Source of the DNA: Diorhabda sublineata
Taxonomy: Eukaryota; Arthropoda; Insecta; Coleoptera; Chrysomelidae
Direction: 5' to 3'
Assembly (NCBI RefSeq): GCF_026230105.1
Contig: NC_079474.1
Location: 29,030,294 to 29,094,293, forward strand
DNA length: 64,000 bases
The position numbers and the translations under genes are program-made. The notes under the pieces are model-generated. The model saw nothing but the letters and a program-made list of their open reading frames with translations. It was not told the DNA's origin and made no database searches. Below, one piece after another: positions 47,401-59,100 of this stretch (its first letter is position 1; each line of letters begins with the position of its first letter).

Positions 47401-49747
47401 TAGCGAATAACTTTTAACAGATCTCCATGACGATTGAAAAAATCGAAATTTAACCTCTAAGCTTCCCTACTGTAAGATAATATATTATAGCTTTGTTAAA
47501 AAAATTGGTTATGAATATTAAATTTTATAGGTTTATACAAATGTTATCAACATCAATTTGGTTATGTTTCCTGTGGGAACTTCCTGAAAATACATTCCTT
47601 ATCATTGTTTCTATATGAAGAAAATATTCATTTTTTTAATCAATAATAATCAGTGTTATATTAGTGAAAATTAGCATGAGAATGGAAGTTTATTTAAAAA
47701 AATTTAATATGCTACTAAAAAAGAGCATTTATTTAATTTTAGGAACAAATGCTCTTTTCCTACTTTTTTCATGAAATCTTAAATAAAAATAATTCTAATG
47801 ATACCAAAGAATAGGCCAGACTATCAGAATCCTTGTAAATAATCAATGCGATTTTCTTATTGAATTGTAAATTATTTTCAAGGTCAAGTATACCCATCAT
47901 CCTATATACAATAAACCATAGTCCTTTACAACTTATGTTAACTAATGCTAATAAGAAATGCCTAGTAAATGCTATCAGCTTATTGTTCATATTATTTTGA
48001 AATAGCAATCGCAAAATAGTTAAAAATAGAGTTATAATTGAAATGTAAATAAAAATTGTTGATTCAAATTTTTAACATAATTTTTTTTTCTGTAATATTT
48101 TATTACAAAGCAGTTTACCATTAAGATAAGATATATTAATTTAACTTCATAGTACAATTAGTTAAATTATTGAAACTAGAAGAGCTTACCAATAAACAAA
48201 AAATGAGAGCAATCTTAGCTACCCTCACTACAGGCAAACGAATTGCTGCCCTTTTAGCTATTTCGCTAGCTCTCATACTAGCTTGATATGAAAGCCTAGC
48301 AAGTAAAGCTTCTGTTGCATCATTTTCTGACATGTGCCTTACTTCAGCTAACTTATTGAATCTTACCGAACGAACCTATAATAGAAAATAATTAATTAAC
48401 AAGAAGTAATTAAATTTATTCAAATGAGACATTTTCAGAAGCTTTTTATAAGATTTGGTACTTTAATTTTGGCACTTAGATATAGAAAAAAGGGACAAAC
48501 ATAAAACAAAATAATGTGGCAATTTGTTTAGCTGAAACAAGTTAATGTTAATTATAAAAATGGACATCAGCATAAATAAAATTAGTCATGATAATATAAT
48601 AAAGAAATATAACATAAATGTAACATTTTAAAAAGATTTTTAGTACAGTGACATAAGCTAATAGGGTAAATGAGTTTTTATTTCCTTTCGAATAAAACAA
48701 TACTGTGTATACAGGTACTCACTGTGGAGTCATCACTTTCTGTTCCAGAGCTTCTCTCCCAATTTTCCTTATCTGGTGTTTTAACAGGAATAAAGACAGG
48801 ATTACTAAGGCTGCTTCCACAGCTCACATCATTGATGTAATTATCATCATCTTCTTCGGATTGCAAGTAAACATAATTAGGAGGATTGGAACAACTGTCT
48901 TTCCAAGTGGGCCAGAAGAGGAAACCCATTAAGTACAGAGTGAACATTGATGTTTTAACGTATGTACAAAAAAATGGTTTATCAAATGTTTCATTGTTGT
49001 AGATGTACTGAAACAATATGAATATATGAAATATGAATGGTTGGGAATAAATTGCAAATAAATGACCCAAGTCCAGAGCTCTAAATATTAATGGAAAAAT
49101 TAAAGGATTCATCATTAACCTGGGAAAGTATTATAGAAATTACAGCTCCTCTCACGCGTTCTTTCCTATTTGCCAACAATAAAAACAGCAATATTTGGCT
49201 TCTTTCATGAAGACAGTTATATTAATTGGAATAATTGATAGATTCAATTACCAAAAAATTAGAAATTAGACAAATATGAACGAAATGCAAGTAATCTGGC
49301 TATGAATTGTTCAAGTTGGCTGGATTGTATTGTTTACTTTAATCTATATTGTTACTAAATACTCAATTGAAAATTATTTTTATTGTTTGATTTCATATAT
49401 CAAAACAAATAATAGCGATTTATTTGATTTTGTAATAATATTCAATTGACATTTTGAATTTTGTAAGATTTACTTAGAAAAAAATAATATTTTAAAATTA
49501 ATAAAAACTAACACAATATTTTGTACATAGTAAAGTTATAAATACATATATATATAAAGGAAATGTATTTGTCATTAGAATGTTTGAATTCAAATAAAAT
49601 GCCCAGAAACAATGGACATTATTTAAGCATATTACTTACCTTAGTAAGCTCTGAAGATGAAACCCAAATAACATCAACTAAAATCAAAACTAAAAATCCC
49701 AAAACAAGCCTTTGGCTTTTGGTTAACATGGGGTCATCATTTTCCAT
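44475..49747 (-). CDS. SLC35F5: solute carrier family 35 member F5-like transporter
   Basis: A multi-pass carrier of the drug/metabolite transporter superfamily; the F5 substrate is not settled. Exons are 49747-49640, 49007-48723, 48375-48190, 47279-47097, 45857-45701, 45210-45051, 44972-44727 and 44547-44475. All junctions keep phase; the sum is 1398 nt (465 residues plus stop). The start MENDDPMLTKSQRLVLGFLV follows an in-frame TAA. Family blocks are VDVIWVSSSELT, FDKPFFCTYVKTSMFTLYLM, ANYTYQVALSETEAGIVNVL, SSLFTLVLASIFPS, GFVGLFNLILLWP, GLLGTVISEALWLWGCFLTS and SHYENWDPVF. An acidic linker lies between the first two membrane segments and the rest. The last exon can start at 44547 or 44541, both in frame. 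The human protein is longer mainly in the linker. An RTE-like fragment lies in intron 4. The gene is head-to-head with BBS4. Confidence 0.93.
46030..46360 (+). mobile_element. 3' tail of an RTE-like retrotransposon in SLC35F5 intron 4
   Basis: The plus strand, antisense to the gene, encodes the Arg-rich C-terminal end of an RTE-like polyprotein (RSRSRKKRIGEITSDLRRVG, then WREKTKDRNRWRGIIKTVQ, stop). It is preceded by a decayed WYKKV..ILGV...RVRWLGH-like stretch. A short 3' untranslated tail follows (AAGGCCATGGGCTTTCAACA). It is a 5'-truncated insertion. Confidence 0.75.
47281..48185. other. SLC35F5 intron 3
   Basis: AT-rich intron. The open frame at 48014-47769 has no recognisable domain and no splice context. 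Nothing else is supported. Confidence 0.4.
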
Positions 49748-50154
49748 ACTATATTTTTCCACGCTTTCCAGCTTTTATTACTTCTTGACATTACTATTTT
49801 GTATAAAATTCTCCGTAGGTGGTCGTATCAACTACATTATTGATAAAATAAACATTCTTGAATGCACCGTTTTATAAACACTGGTATATCAACAGAGCTT
49901 TTAACAAAATTAAACCGCTTGATGGAGCTTATGCGATAAAACAGTTTAATTTTACGTTATCATTATTTTTAATTGAATGGTAGAATGTAAAAATTTCGAA
50001 ATTTGCATCAAAAAGCATCTAATTTAATAATAAACTATTTCTTAAAATATTTGTTACTGTCAACTGTCAATTATGTCAATAGTACTAGAAGCAATTCATT
50101 TCCTAGGTAACTACAATTACAACATTTAAATTTACAGACATAAAAATTTCAACG
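49748..50154. promoter_or_regulatory. divergent SLC35F5 / BBS4 promoter interval
   Basis: About 400 bp separate the two start codons on opposite strands, so both 5' untranslated regions and promoters lie here. I see no convincing TATA box or named factor site. Confidence 0.5.
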
Positions 50155-53100
50155 ATGATTTCTAATGGTCATTTCACATTTTCTACGAAAATAGAAGGTG
50201 AAAAATTGGCATTAATGAAAAATATTTTCACGTGAATATCGATATTTTAGACAAACCTGCGAAGAAGCCTTTTGAGGACGAGTTTTATTCTTTGGATAAA
50301 TTTAATTGGTTGATTCACCTACAACATGTCACAGGAGGGATACAAACTTGTAAATTTTTAATATCAAAAGAAATTGAGAGGAGTAAGGGAAGAAATGAAT
50401 TTGCTCTTTTCAAACAGGTGATCAAATATCTGTACTAACTGGTTTCTCAAACTATTATTGAATTCAAAATATAAATTTTCCGACAGAATAATATTTTAAA
50501 CAACCAAAACAAACAAAATTTTAACCCAAATATTTTTCAGTGCATTTTCAGAAATTGGCTTTAATATTGGTCGCAAATATTTTTTGGGTCTCCTATGAAC
50601 TGAAAATTTTTATTTTGTTTATGTTTCTATTTTTTAATATTTATTAAACGTGAATAAATATTGAGTTGAAAATTTTTCTTAAAAAATGCATATATGAACG
50701 AGTTGCAGTCAAATGAACGCGAGTTCAAGTTTGCACATTTTTCATTCTATAACAGTATAATTAATTAGCTTGATTTTACCAATCGATTTTTTTAAAAATG
50801 ATTCATGTATTTGAGCCTTCAGTCAAATGGGTTAGAATATGAGGGTTGTCTGAAAAGTTTCCAAACTCAAGCTAAAGATGTTGGCTTTTATCAGTATGAC
50901 ATAGGGAATATATTTGCACATGTATTGAGATATTCTCACTAAAATTTCAGTTATTTTCAACGTTTAGTTTTTATTTGATAAACGTATAAGTGAGCAAAAT
51001 AAAAGTAGGCAATACACTTACGCAAATGAAAGAGAGGTTAGACTATGCACAATCATTTACGATAGTAAAATGTTGGGTAGTTGTATTCAAATGTGGCCGT
51101 TTCAGTTTGATTAACTATGAGCTTTAAGGCCTGTCAAACGTTGCGACAGCCAGTTATATCATCGAAAAAATTCACCAAGTGGTACTGGACGATCATCGGA
51201 TTAAAATTAGAGATATAGAAGGGGCCATCGGCGTATAAAAAGAACTTATTTGCCATATACTGACTGAATAATTATGCATTCGTAAACTTTTCGCGCGAAG
51301 AGTGCTGCGCTTACGCAATTTTGTCAATAAAATATATTCGACTGAATATTTTCTATAACTTAATGATGCGGCTTAAGCAAAATAAGTTTGATTTTCTTTT
51401 CCTTGTCCTCTAGAGCTCTTCATGTCCCTTCGAGCGTCAGAGTATTGGGATTTTAGTTTTTAATTGTCCTTTTATCCATTTGTTCCACACTTTCCGGTCT
51501 TATGCTAATTCATTCATCTGCTTTATTGTTTTCTCTCGTCTTCCTCCTTTCTGTATTACTTATTGTATCAAAGTTCTTCTGGGTTTTCTTTTTCTTCCTT
51601 TCCTTTTCTTACAACTTTTTGCTTTTGTAACTTCTTTTATTAGGTTTTGTGGCGTTCTTTTCTTTATGTGTCCGTACTAGATTAAATATTTTGTTTCTTA
51701 TTGGTTAGTGTTTGAGCTTTTCTGTAGTTACCTCATCCTATCCATTCTCGTTTTCCCAGCTATTTTTCTTAGGTGCTTCATGTCTGCTGCTACTATTTTA
51801 CTTTCTGTCTTTTTATGCATTACTAAAGTTTCACTTCCATATATATAACGTGAGTATAGTTGTATACTTTTATTTTTATGTCTTCACCTAATTATTTTTT
51901 TCGAAAATTGTCTTATTTAGAGCATATTAGATTTGCTTTGGTTTTATTACTTTTTTTGCTCTCTCTATATCAATTTTTCCGTGTTCTGTGCAAATGAGTC
52001 CCAGGTATTGAGAATTGGTGCTTTCTTTTGTGAATGACTTCCATTCTTTTATATATCTTTATATTTAGTTCCATTCCCAGGTCTTCTATTGCCTTTATCC
52101 TAATGTTTACTTATTCTTCCATTTTTTAAATATATCTGCTGCTGTTATTATATCGGCTGTATACAGGGTGTCCCACGACGAGTTAAAACTAACTGTATAT
52201 GGCAAAATACTTACGTTTGGATTTTCGGATACGGATCTTTTTAACTAAGATGGCCGACTTCCGGTTCTGTTATTTTAAATGGAACCTATATATTAAAACA
52301 TTTTTGACATTTACGTAAAATTTTAGTATACTTTTGTCTAAAATTTTTTTAAACAAATTTGACCGTTGCAGACCCTTATTAATTATTTTTTTACGAGAAT
52401 ACCCTTAAAGATACGAGAATGGTTTTGGTTCGGTTGCTTTTAGTAAGGTCAGACGTATTTGAATCTATGTTGAAAAATTTTTCTTTTATACAGGATATGT
52501 ATAAAAAGTGTTCAAAATTTAACTACATAAATATAAAATTTATTTATTTTTTTTAAATAGAATCACCCGGTTTTTTCTATTTAAATACTTTCAGGGGTAC
52601 AAAATAAGGCAAACTCATGTATACTTTCCTATACCTAACCTCACCGTTATCCAAATATTAAATGTTTTCTATAAAATATTGAAGATGCTGATCTGGTTTA
52701 AATTGTATCAACAATTGACTAATGACAGTTAAATAAGTGTCAGTTATTACAAAACCTACTAAAAATTTAAAACCTCAAATATCTCGGAAAACACTAAAAT
52801 TTGGAATAGGATTAGTAAATACAATTTGATTTGATTTATTTACAGACCTTGACAAGATAAAGAAAAATACTTTTTTATTTCTTAGTGCTTGTATCAACGG
52901 GTAAAAATAAATTTTAGACCGCACCTGCATCTCTAAAAATTTACAGAAAACATTTAATATCTAGGTAACGGTAAGTTTTAGGTATAGGAAAGTTTACATG
53001 AGTTTGCCTTATTTTTTACCCCTGAATGCATTAAAACAGAAAAAAAATGGGTTGTTCTATTTAAAAAAATAAAGAAAATTGATATTTATGAAGTTAAACT

Positions 53101-56100
53101 TTGAACACTTTTTATACACATTCTGTATAAAATGAAAAATATTTCAACATGGACTCAAATACGTCTGACTCTGCTAAAAGCAACCGAACAGAAAACATTT
53201 TCATATCTTTAAAGTATCCTCGTAAAAAAATAATTTATGGGTCTGCAGTGGTCAAATTTTTTTAAAAAAAATTTTACGTAGATTTCAAAAATGTTTTAAT
53301 TTACAGGGTGTTCTATATAAAATATAAAAGTTACAGTCGGTAGATTCGGAAGTCGGTTATCTTTGAAAATATTTTAGTTTCGTATTCGTATCCGAAAACC
53401 CAAACATAGAAATTTTCATGATTTTACTAGAAGCATTTTGCCAAATACAGATCGTTTTAACTCGTCAATCTGTCAATTTTTCCGATTGTAGGTTTCTGTA
53501 GCCAATTATTGTCTCCACAATTCATGGTTCTTTTCTTTTTTTTATTTTATTATGAGGATGAAGACAATCTCCTTGTTTTACCCCCGTCTCTATCCTGAAG
53601 ACAGACGATCTTTTTCTGTATATTTGGATTTATTTTGGAGAGTTTCATCAACCGAAAAAGTGTTGGTGACAGTTTTTTGAGATAGTCATTAGATTGGTTC
53701 AATCAACTATCTTCAAAAAGCCTAGGAGGGATTTCCCATCATTGATTGATAAGGTGAAGGGAGAAATTGCAAAAAGCGATCACATTCTAAGAAGAAAGTG
53801 CTTTTCTATCAGAGCTAGGCAGTTTTCCATCGTCATGGTTAACATTCACAAAAAGCATTTCGCTTTGGTTGACCTTATGGCCCCGATCTGGTCCACGTGA
53901 CTTTTTCTATTCAATAATCCTAAAGTTTCCTTCGCAGGGATTTTCATCAGACGAGGACGTTATCTTCTACGGACACACCTATTTTGAGAAATTGGACTAT
54001 TATTTGGAAGAGTTGAAAATGTCAAAGGAAAAAATAAAGACTTAAAAAGAAGCTATGCTGGAAAATAAAAATTATTGAAAAAATATGTGTGGTCTTTATT
54101 AGTTTTTCCGGACAATTCTCGTATATGTTCACTATATACTTTTTCAACTTTTTCATCATAAGCATCTTTTCTTTAAAACATTATTAGAAACCAAGAATCA
54201 CGCCAATATTTTTCGAAAAGTTTTTTTACATGATTTTTTCCCTAAATATCTAAATATCAAGTAATTAACATCCGAAAAAAATTACGTTTCAGGGAGAAAT
54301 TTTTTGTGAAGAAGAAAAGTTTCAAGAGGCATTAGAATCTTTTCAAGCTTGTTTAAGATTGAATCCCAATAATGCAGATTATTTGAAAGAAGTAGCAAAA
54401 TGTCTGTAAGAGAATTAACAATATTCTGTATGAGTTTCATTTATTTTTTAATCTAAATTTCATTCAATTCAATAAGAACCAACTATAAAAGAGTATTCAA
54501 TAGAAAGAAAATAATTTCACCTTACTAGGTAATATTTTGGATGTCTCTTCTTGTGCTGGTTATTTTGTTTACTTCATATTTTTAGCTCTAACCATTTTTG
54601 GTAACGAAATTAATATAAAATCATTTTTTAATCGTGCTTTAGCTCAACAAGATTTCCTGTATTTCTTATTTTGATATCAGTTGGTCGATGAGTACTTTTT
54701 TGTTATAAGCACGTTTTCCCTAAATTACATTTCTAATGATAAATTTACCCGGTAATATGGGTGATAGATTGAAATATTTTTCCTTTGTGTCCTTGGTTTA
54801 TATTAATATCACATAATTTCTGAAATTTTTAACTTTTGTATTTAGTTTGATTTAAAAAAGGAGGAAATAGGAAAGCAACGAAAACTGAGAATCTACAAAG
54901 CAATGATTAGTAGAGACTGAAAGAATTAAAGAAAAAAATAATAGTGAAGGAAATGGACGCCTTAAGAAGAATAACTAGAACTTCAAAGTTAGGTCAGGTC
55001 AGAAACGACACAATAAGATAGTGAAAATAAATCTGAAAGAAATACATCGACTGCTTACACTACCACTATACCACCACTCACAATTACACTGTTTGATGAG
55101 CGTTTCGAAACAAAGTTATCATCTTCAGAGACCGAAAGTGAACTAAAATCTATTAACATGACTTAACTGCCCTATACTAAACTTTCTCATCACGAACAAC
55201 AATTCTAGCGGGCTGTAAATTGCACATTCATTCCTTAACTATTAAGGTATAGAGTGGGCTGTAATGAATAGGGCCCTTTGTCCTTATATAAACTGTTCTC
55301 ACAATTAACAATCACAATGCTTTTAAAAATTTCACATTATATATCTTTATAGCAGCGTGATCAGCAATACCCGATTTTTCGATTTGTGCTATGTGCTCTT
55401 TAAATCGAACATTAATGTATCTCTTAGTCTGTCCACTTTGTCAAAAATTCTTTCCAATCCCTCTGTAAAAACAGGATTAATAGGTTGTATGTTTTTCTAT
55501 TTACAATTCTCTTACCATCACCATTAAGTAGGGTCAAATCCCCGATAAAAGTTCTTTTCTTGTATCTCTCGATGTTAAGTGGAAGAAGAATGAAACGATG
55601 CACTAGGAAATAGGAATAAGTATCTGGGATATACCTGCACCTAAATACATAAAATTCTAGTCTATTACTATTTTCAATTACTAAAATATCTAAAAATCTT
55701 TTTTTTTTAATTTTCTTACGTAAGTAACAGAATGGATGGCCATTTTGAATTGAGTTTTAAAATAAAATCTTCTACATTAATTTGCTATCGTGCACACACA
55801 TGTACCACTTGGAAAATACTAAAACTCTTTTGACTAATCTGCTTTTCAAAGTGACTTATGAACAGTTCATCAACGGTCGGTGATAGATAAAATTGCTCAT
55901 AGCTGTTTCTTCGTGTCTGTAAAATTCGTTTTTGTACTTTATACATATTTTTGTCAATTATAGACATTCTTCCATCATATTAGCTCCAAATTTAATAGAG
56001 TTCAGTGAGTCCTTAAGATACCCCAAGCTCTGCGAGATCGGCTGGAAATAATTTTGCTCTATACGTATTTTTGTCAATTATAGACATTCTTCCATCATAT

Positions 56101-59100
56101 TAGCTCCAAATTTAATAGAGTTCAGTGAGTCCTTGAGATACCCCACGATCTGCGAGATCGGCTGAAAATAATTTTGCTCTATACGTATTTTTGTCAATTA
56201 TAGACTTTCTTCCATCATATTAGCTCCAAATTTAATAGAGTTCAGTGAGTCCTTGAGATACCCCACGATCTCGCAGACCGTGGAGCAGTGAGGAACCGAC
56301 CTCAAAGGAGATTAAAATTTCCCCATCTTTAATTTCTTTACTTTCTAGGTAAATTCTAACGAATTATCTACTGAAAAACTCTTTGGTTGGATAGTTAGGT
56401 TTTTAAACTCATTTGATACAATCAACAATAAATTGTTGGATGCGTGATTTTAGAATTCCATAATAGCCGGACAGGGTCGGCTTGAGGACCTATTTCGCGA
56501 ACTTTTTCGTAGCAATATGTATAGAAATGTGAATTTCTAATTACGCATACCTGCTAGTTAGTGAATAGTCCTTTGTAAAATCGGATTTTGATCGTTTTCC
56601 GAGATGAAAAGCATCCATTGTGAACTTTTCACGTACATAAGAGGGTGTTTTTACGGTTTACATATACGGTTCAACGAACTTTTTCAACAATTTTTTCAAA
56701 CCATCAAGCTTCGCGAAATAGGCATTTGTTGCAACTATCACCATTTGTTTGGGAACAGAAGGTGTGGTCGGAGGAAGCCAGATCAGGTGGATATGGTGGA
56801 TGAGGCAATTTATTCTAACACAGTTTGGTTAATTTTGGGTATGCGCATCATTGATGTGATGAAACAAAACTATTCTTCACAAAATGCGATGATTATACTG
56901 AAGGTCTGTCTTATAAGTCGGTTTTCATATGTGAAAATGTCTACGCTCCACTTTACATATGTCGTAATTTGTTGAAAACAGTCTCCAATTTTATGCTTCA
57001 CGTTTTTTTAACATTCTCTCTTTCTAAATAGTATAGAGTACAACAAAATTTGAAATTCCTGTATTGTTAAGACATTATTGGAAATAAAAGTTTGAAACAG
57101 CTGTGAACCGAAAGATACAGTTAATAGGCGAACGGTAAGCCTTTTAATCTAATAACAGCATTTGCCGATTATCGAACTGCTTTGGATCTTTTAAAGATGC
57201 TCTACATCGCCAATATTCTTCAAATTTGAGAATGAAATATATAAACAAATTAATGGTAGTGCTATGGAAATATATGTAAGAGGATTTTGGCAAATGCGCT
57301 AATTATACGGCGGCTAATTCCATGTATTATTTTAGTTCAGATATTTTTTGGTACCTGTTTACATTATGTTGTATCTGTTTTTGTAAAAACAATTTATTCG
57401 AAGGCTTTTTTTGTTTATTTACGAGGTCCTAGAGATCTCAAAATATCTGATAATGAATAGTGAAAAACCAAGTGCTGTAGTGAAATAAATTAGATATGTG
57501 AATGTTTAGTGTATAAAGTGTATAAATTCACTCCTCCGCTTCGTACTTGAAAAAACTGTATAAATAAATAAGAAGATTATAACAATAAATTCAATTATAA
57601 AAATTCAAAATTAGAACGGAGTTAAACACAAAAAAGAGAATTTTTATAAATGGTTCACATAGAAAAAAGATAGTTTAAGTAAAATTTGTAGTTCCATTTT
57701 ATAAATTTTTTTTATAAATTATCAATTAAATAATTTGTGGCTGCTACGGGTAGATCGAAATATCAATTTTTAGCTGTTTTGTATCACTAATTTTCTAGCA
57801 GAAGAGAACTAAAACAGGAATGTTTGTCAAGAAAAACATAAAAAATGGTCTAAGAGCTGAAAAGTTAGAAAAACTTTCATATTATTTCTGTAACTCACCA
57901 TCCTAACGAAAACTTTCGACTTCACTTTTTACTTTTTAGTGTACATAAGTACAGTTTATTTATATAGTATCCATTATAGATTTGCAATGAAAAGATATAA
58001 GTTAGCTATGGAAGTATATTTGGAAGCTGAACGTTTTTTAAATCATCCGGATTGGCACGTTTACTATTATCTAGGTAAAAATTAGAGAATTTTTAGTCTA
58101 TTTAGTTATTATTATTTCATAACTTCGTATCTTGTATCAAAAACTCCCGACATCTTTTGGCTCATGTTTTGAGAAACCACACTTATGACTTTTAGAAAAA
58201 GTTTCATTTAAGTTTTGAGTAGAATAAACACAAAAAGAACATTATTAGAAATTATTGTCAGATAAATATATACTGAATACACTGTTCACGCTACCACTAT
58301 ACCAACACTCACAATTACACTGTCTGACGCGCGTTTCGATAACAAAGTTATCATTTTCAGGGATTGAAGGTAAACTAATACTTATTTACTTGACTTACCT
58401 GTTTTATACTAAATTTTTCCACTAATAAAATTTCTCCCGCAAAAAGTTAATTTCAGCGGGAAAACCACCTTGGCGCCAATCTTCAAATTTATTCTTTAGC
58501 TATGGCAATTAATTATTTGATGCATTTTCTAACAATTTTACATTATTAATATTTATGTAATGATTGTGACTGTCAGAATAGTATATATGAAATTAGATTT
58601 AGTGATTGTGACGGGAAGTATATTGGGCAGACCAAGAGATCCGTTGTTGTCCGGTTTAAAGAGCACATAGTATTATTTAGAGTATTTCTGATCACGCTGC
58701 CAGTCTCAATCATGACGTAAATATTGATAATATAAAATTGTTAGAAAATGTATCCAATAATTAATTGCCATTAAGAAGGGTTATTGGTGGCAAAAATTAG
58801 TATAGAGTAGGTAAGTTAAGTTAATAGGTTTTAGATCATCTTCAGTTTCTGTAGACAGTAACTTGGTTATCGAAACGCGCGTCAGACTGTGAGTGTTGGT
58901 GTAGTGGTTGTGTAAACAGTATGTTCAGTATGAACCGTTTCAAAAACTCCCATTAATAACGAACCTAACCGGTTTTTTGAATACGCTAGCTGTCGAAAAT
59001 ACTAAATAGATGGATAGAGAATCGAATTTGGAGAAAAAATTTTGTATCCAAAACTTACCCTCAGAATGAGAATGAGAAAGAGCCTCGAATATGAGACCTC

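Larger units (their letters stand above)
50840..54122 (+). mobile_element. mariner element carrying nested insertions
   Basis: The outer ends are inverted repeats: the left reads GAGGGTTGTCTGAAAAGTTT (from 50841) and the reverse complement of the right reads TACGAGAATTGTCCGGAAAA (to 54122). An N-terminal transposase part lies at about 51110-51260 (IEKIHQVVLDDHRIKIRDIE), and the C-terminal part at 53694-54045 (SLIDKVKGEIAKSD, ALVDLMAP, then DEDVIFYGHTYFEKLDYYLE). The two parts are separated by about 2.3 kb holding an antisense RTE-like fragment and a large foldback. Both parts are decayed. The whole lies in BBS4 intron 2. Confidence 0.75.
58262..58960 (+). mobile_element. internally deleted Penelope-like element with inverted termini
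   Basis: A minus-oriented terminus (58262-58370) and a plus-oriented terminus (58830-58960) flank about 450 bp. On the plus strand that inside encodes a GIY-YIG block (YIGQTKRSVVVRFKEHIV near 58620-58670, then a decayed ADHAA-like stretch). Inverted terminal copies are a known form for Penelope elements. It lies in BBS4 intron 4. Confidence 0.7.

Noticed and set aside
47769..48014. 81-codon minus-strand frame in SLC35F5 intron 3
   Set aside because: Out of phase with the flanking exons and not needed; the transporter is complete without it.
49563..49877. 104-codon plus-strand frame
   Set aside because: Antisense shadow of SLC35F5 exon 1.
51480..51680. Plus-strand hydrophobic frame
   Set aside because: Antisense of a minus-strand RTE-like remnant; not a membrane protein.
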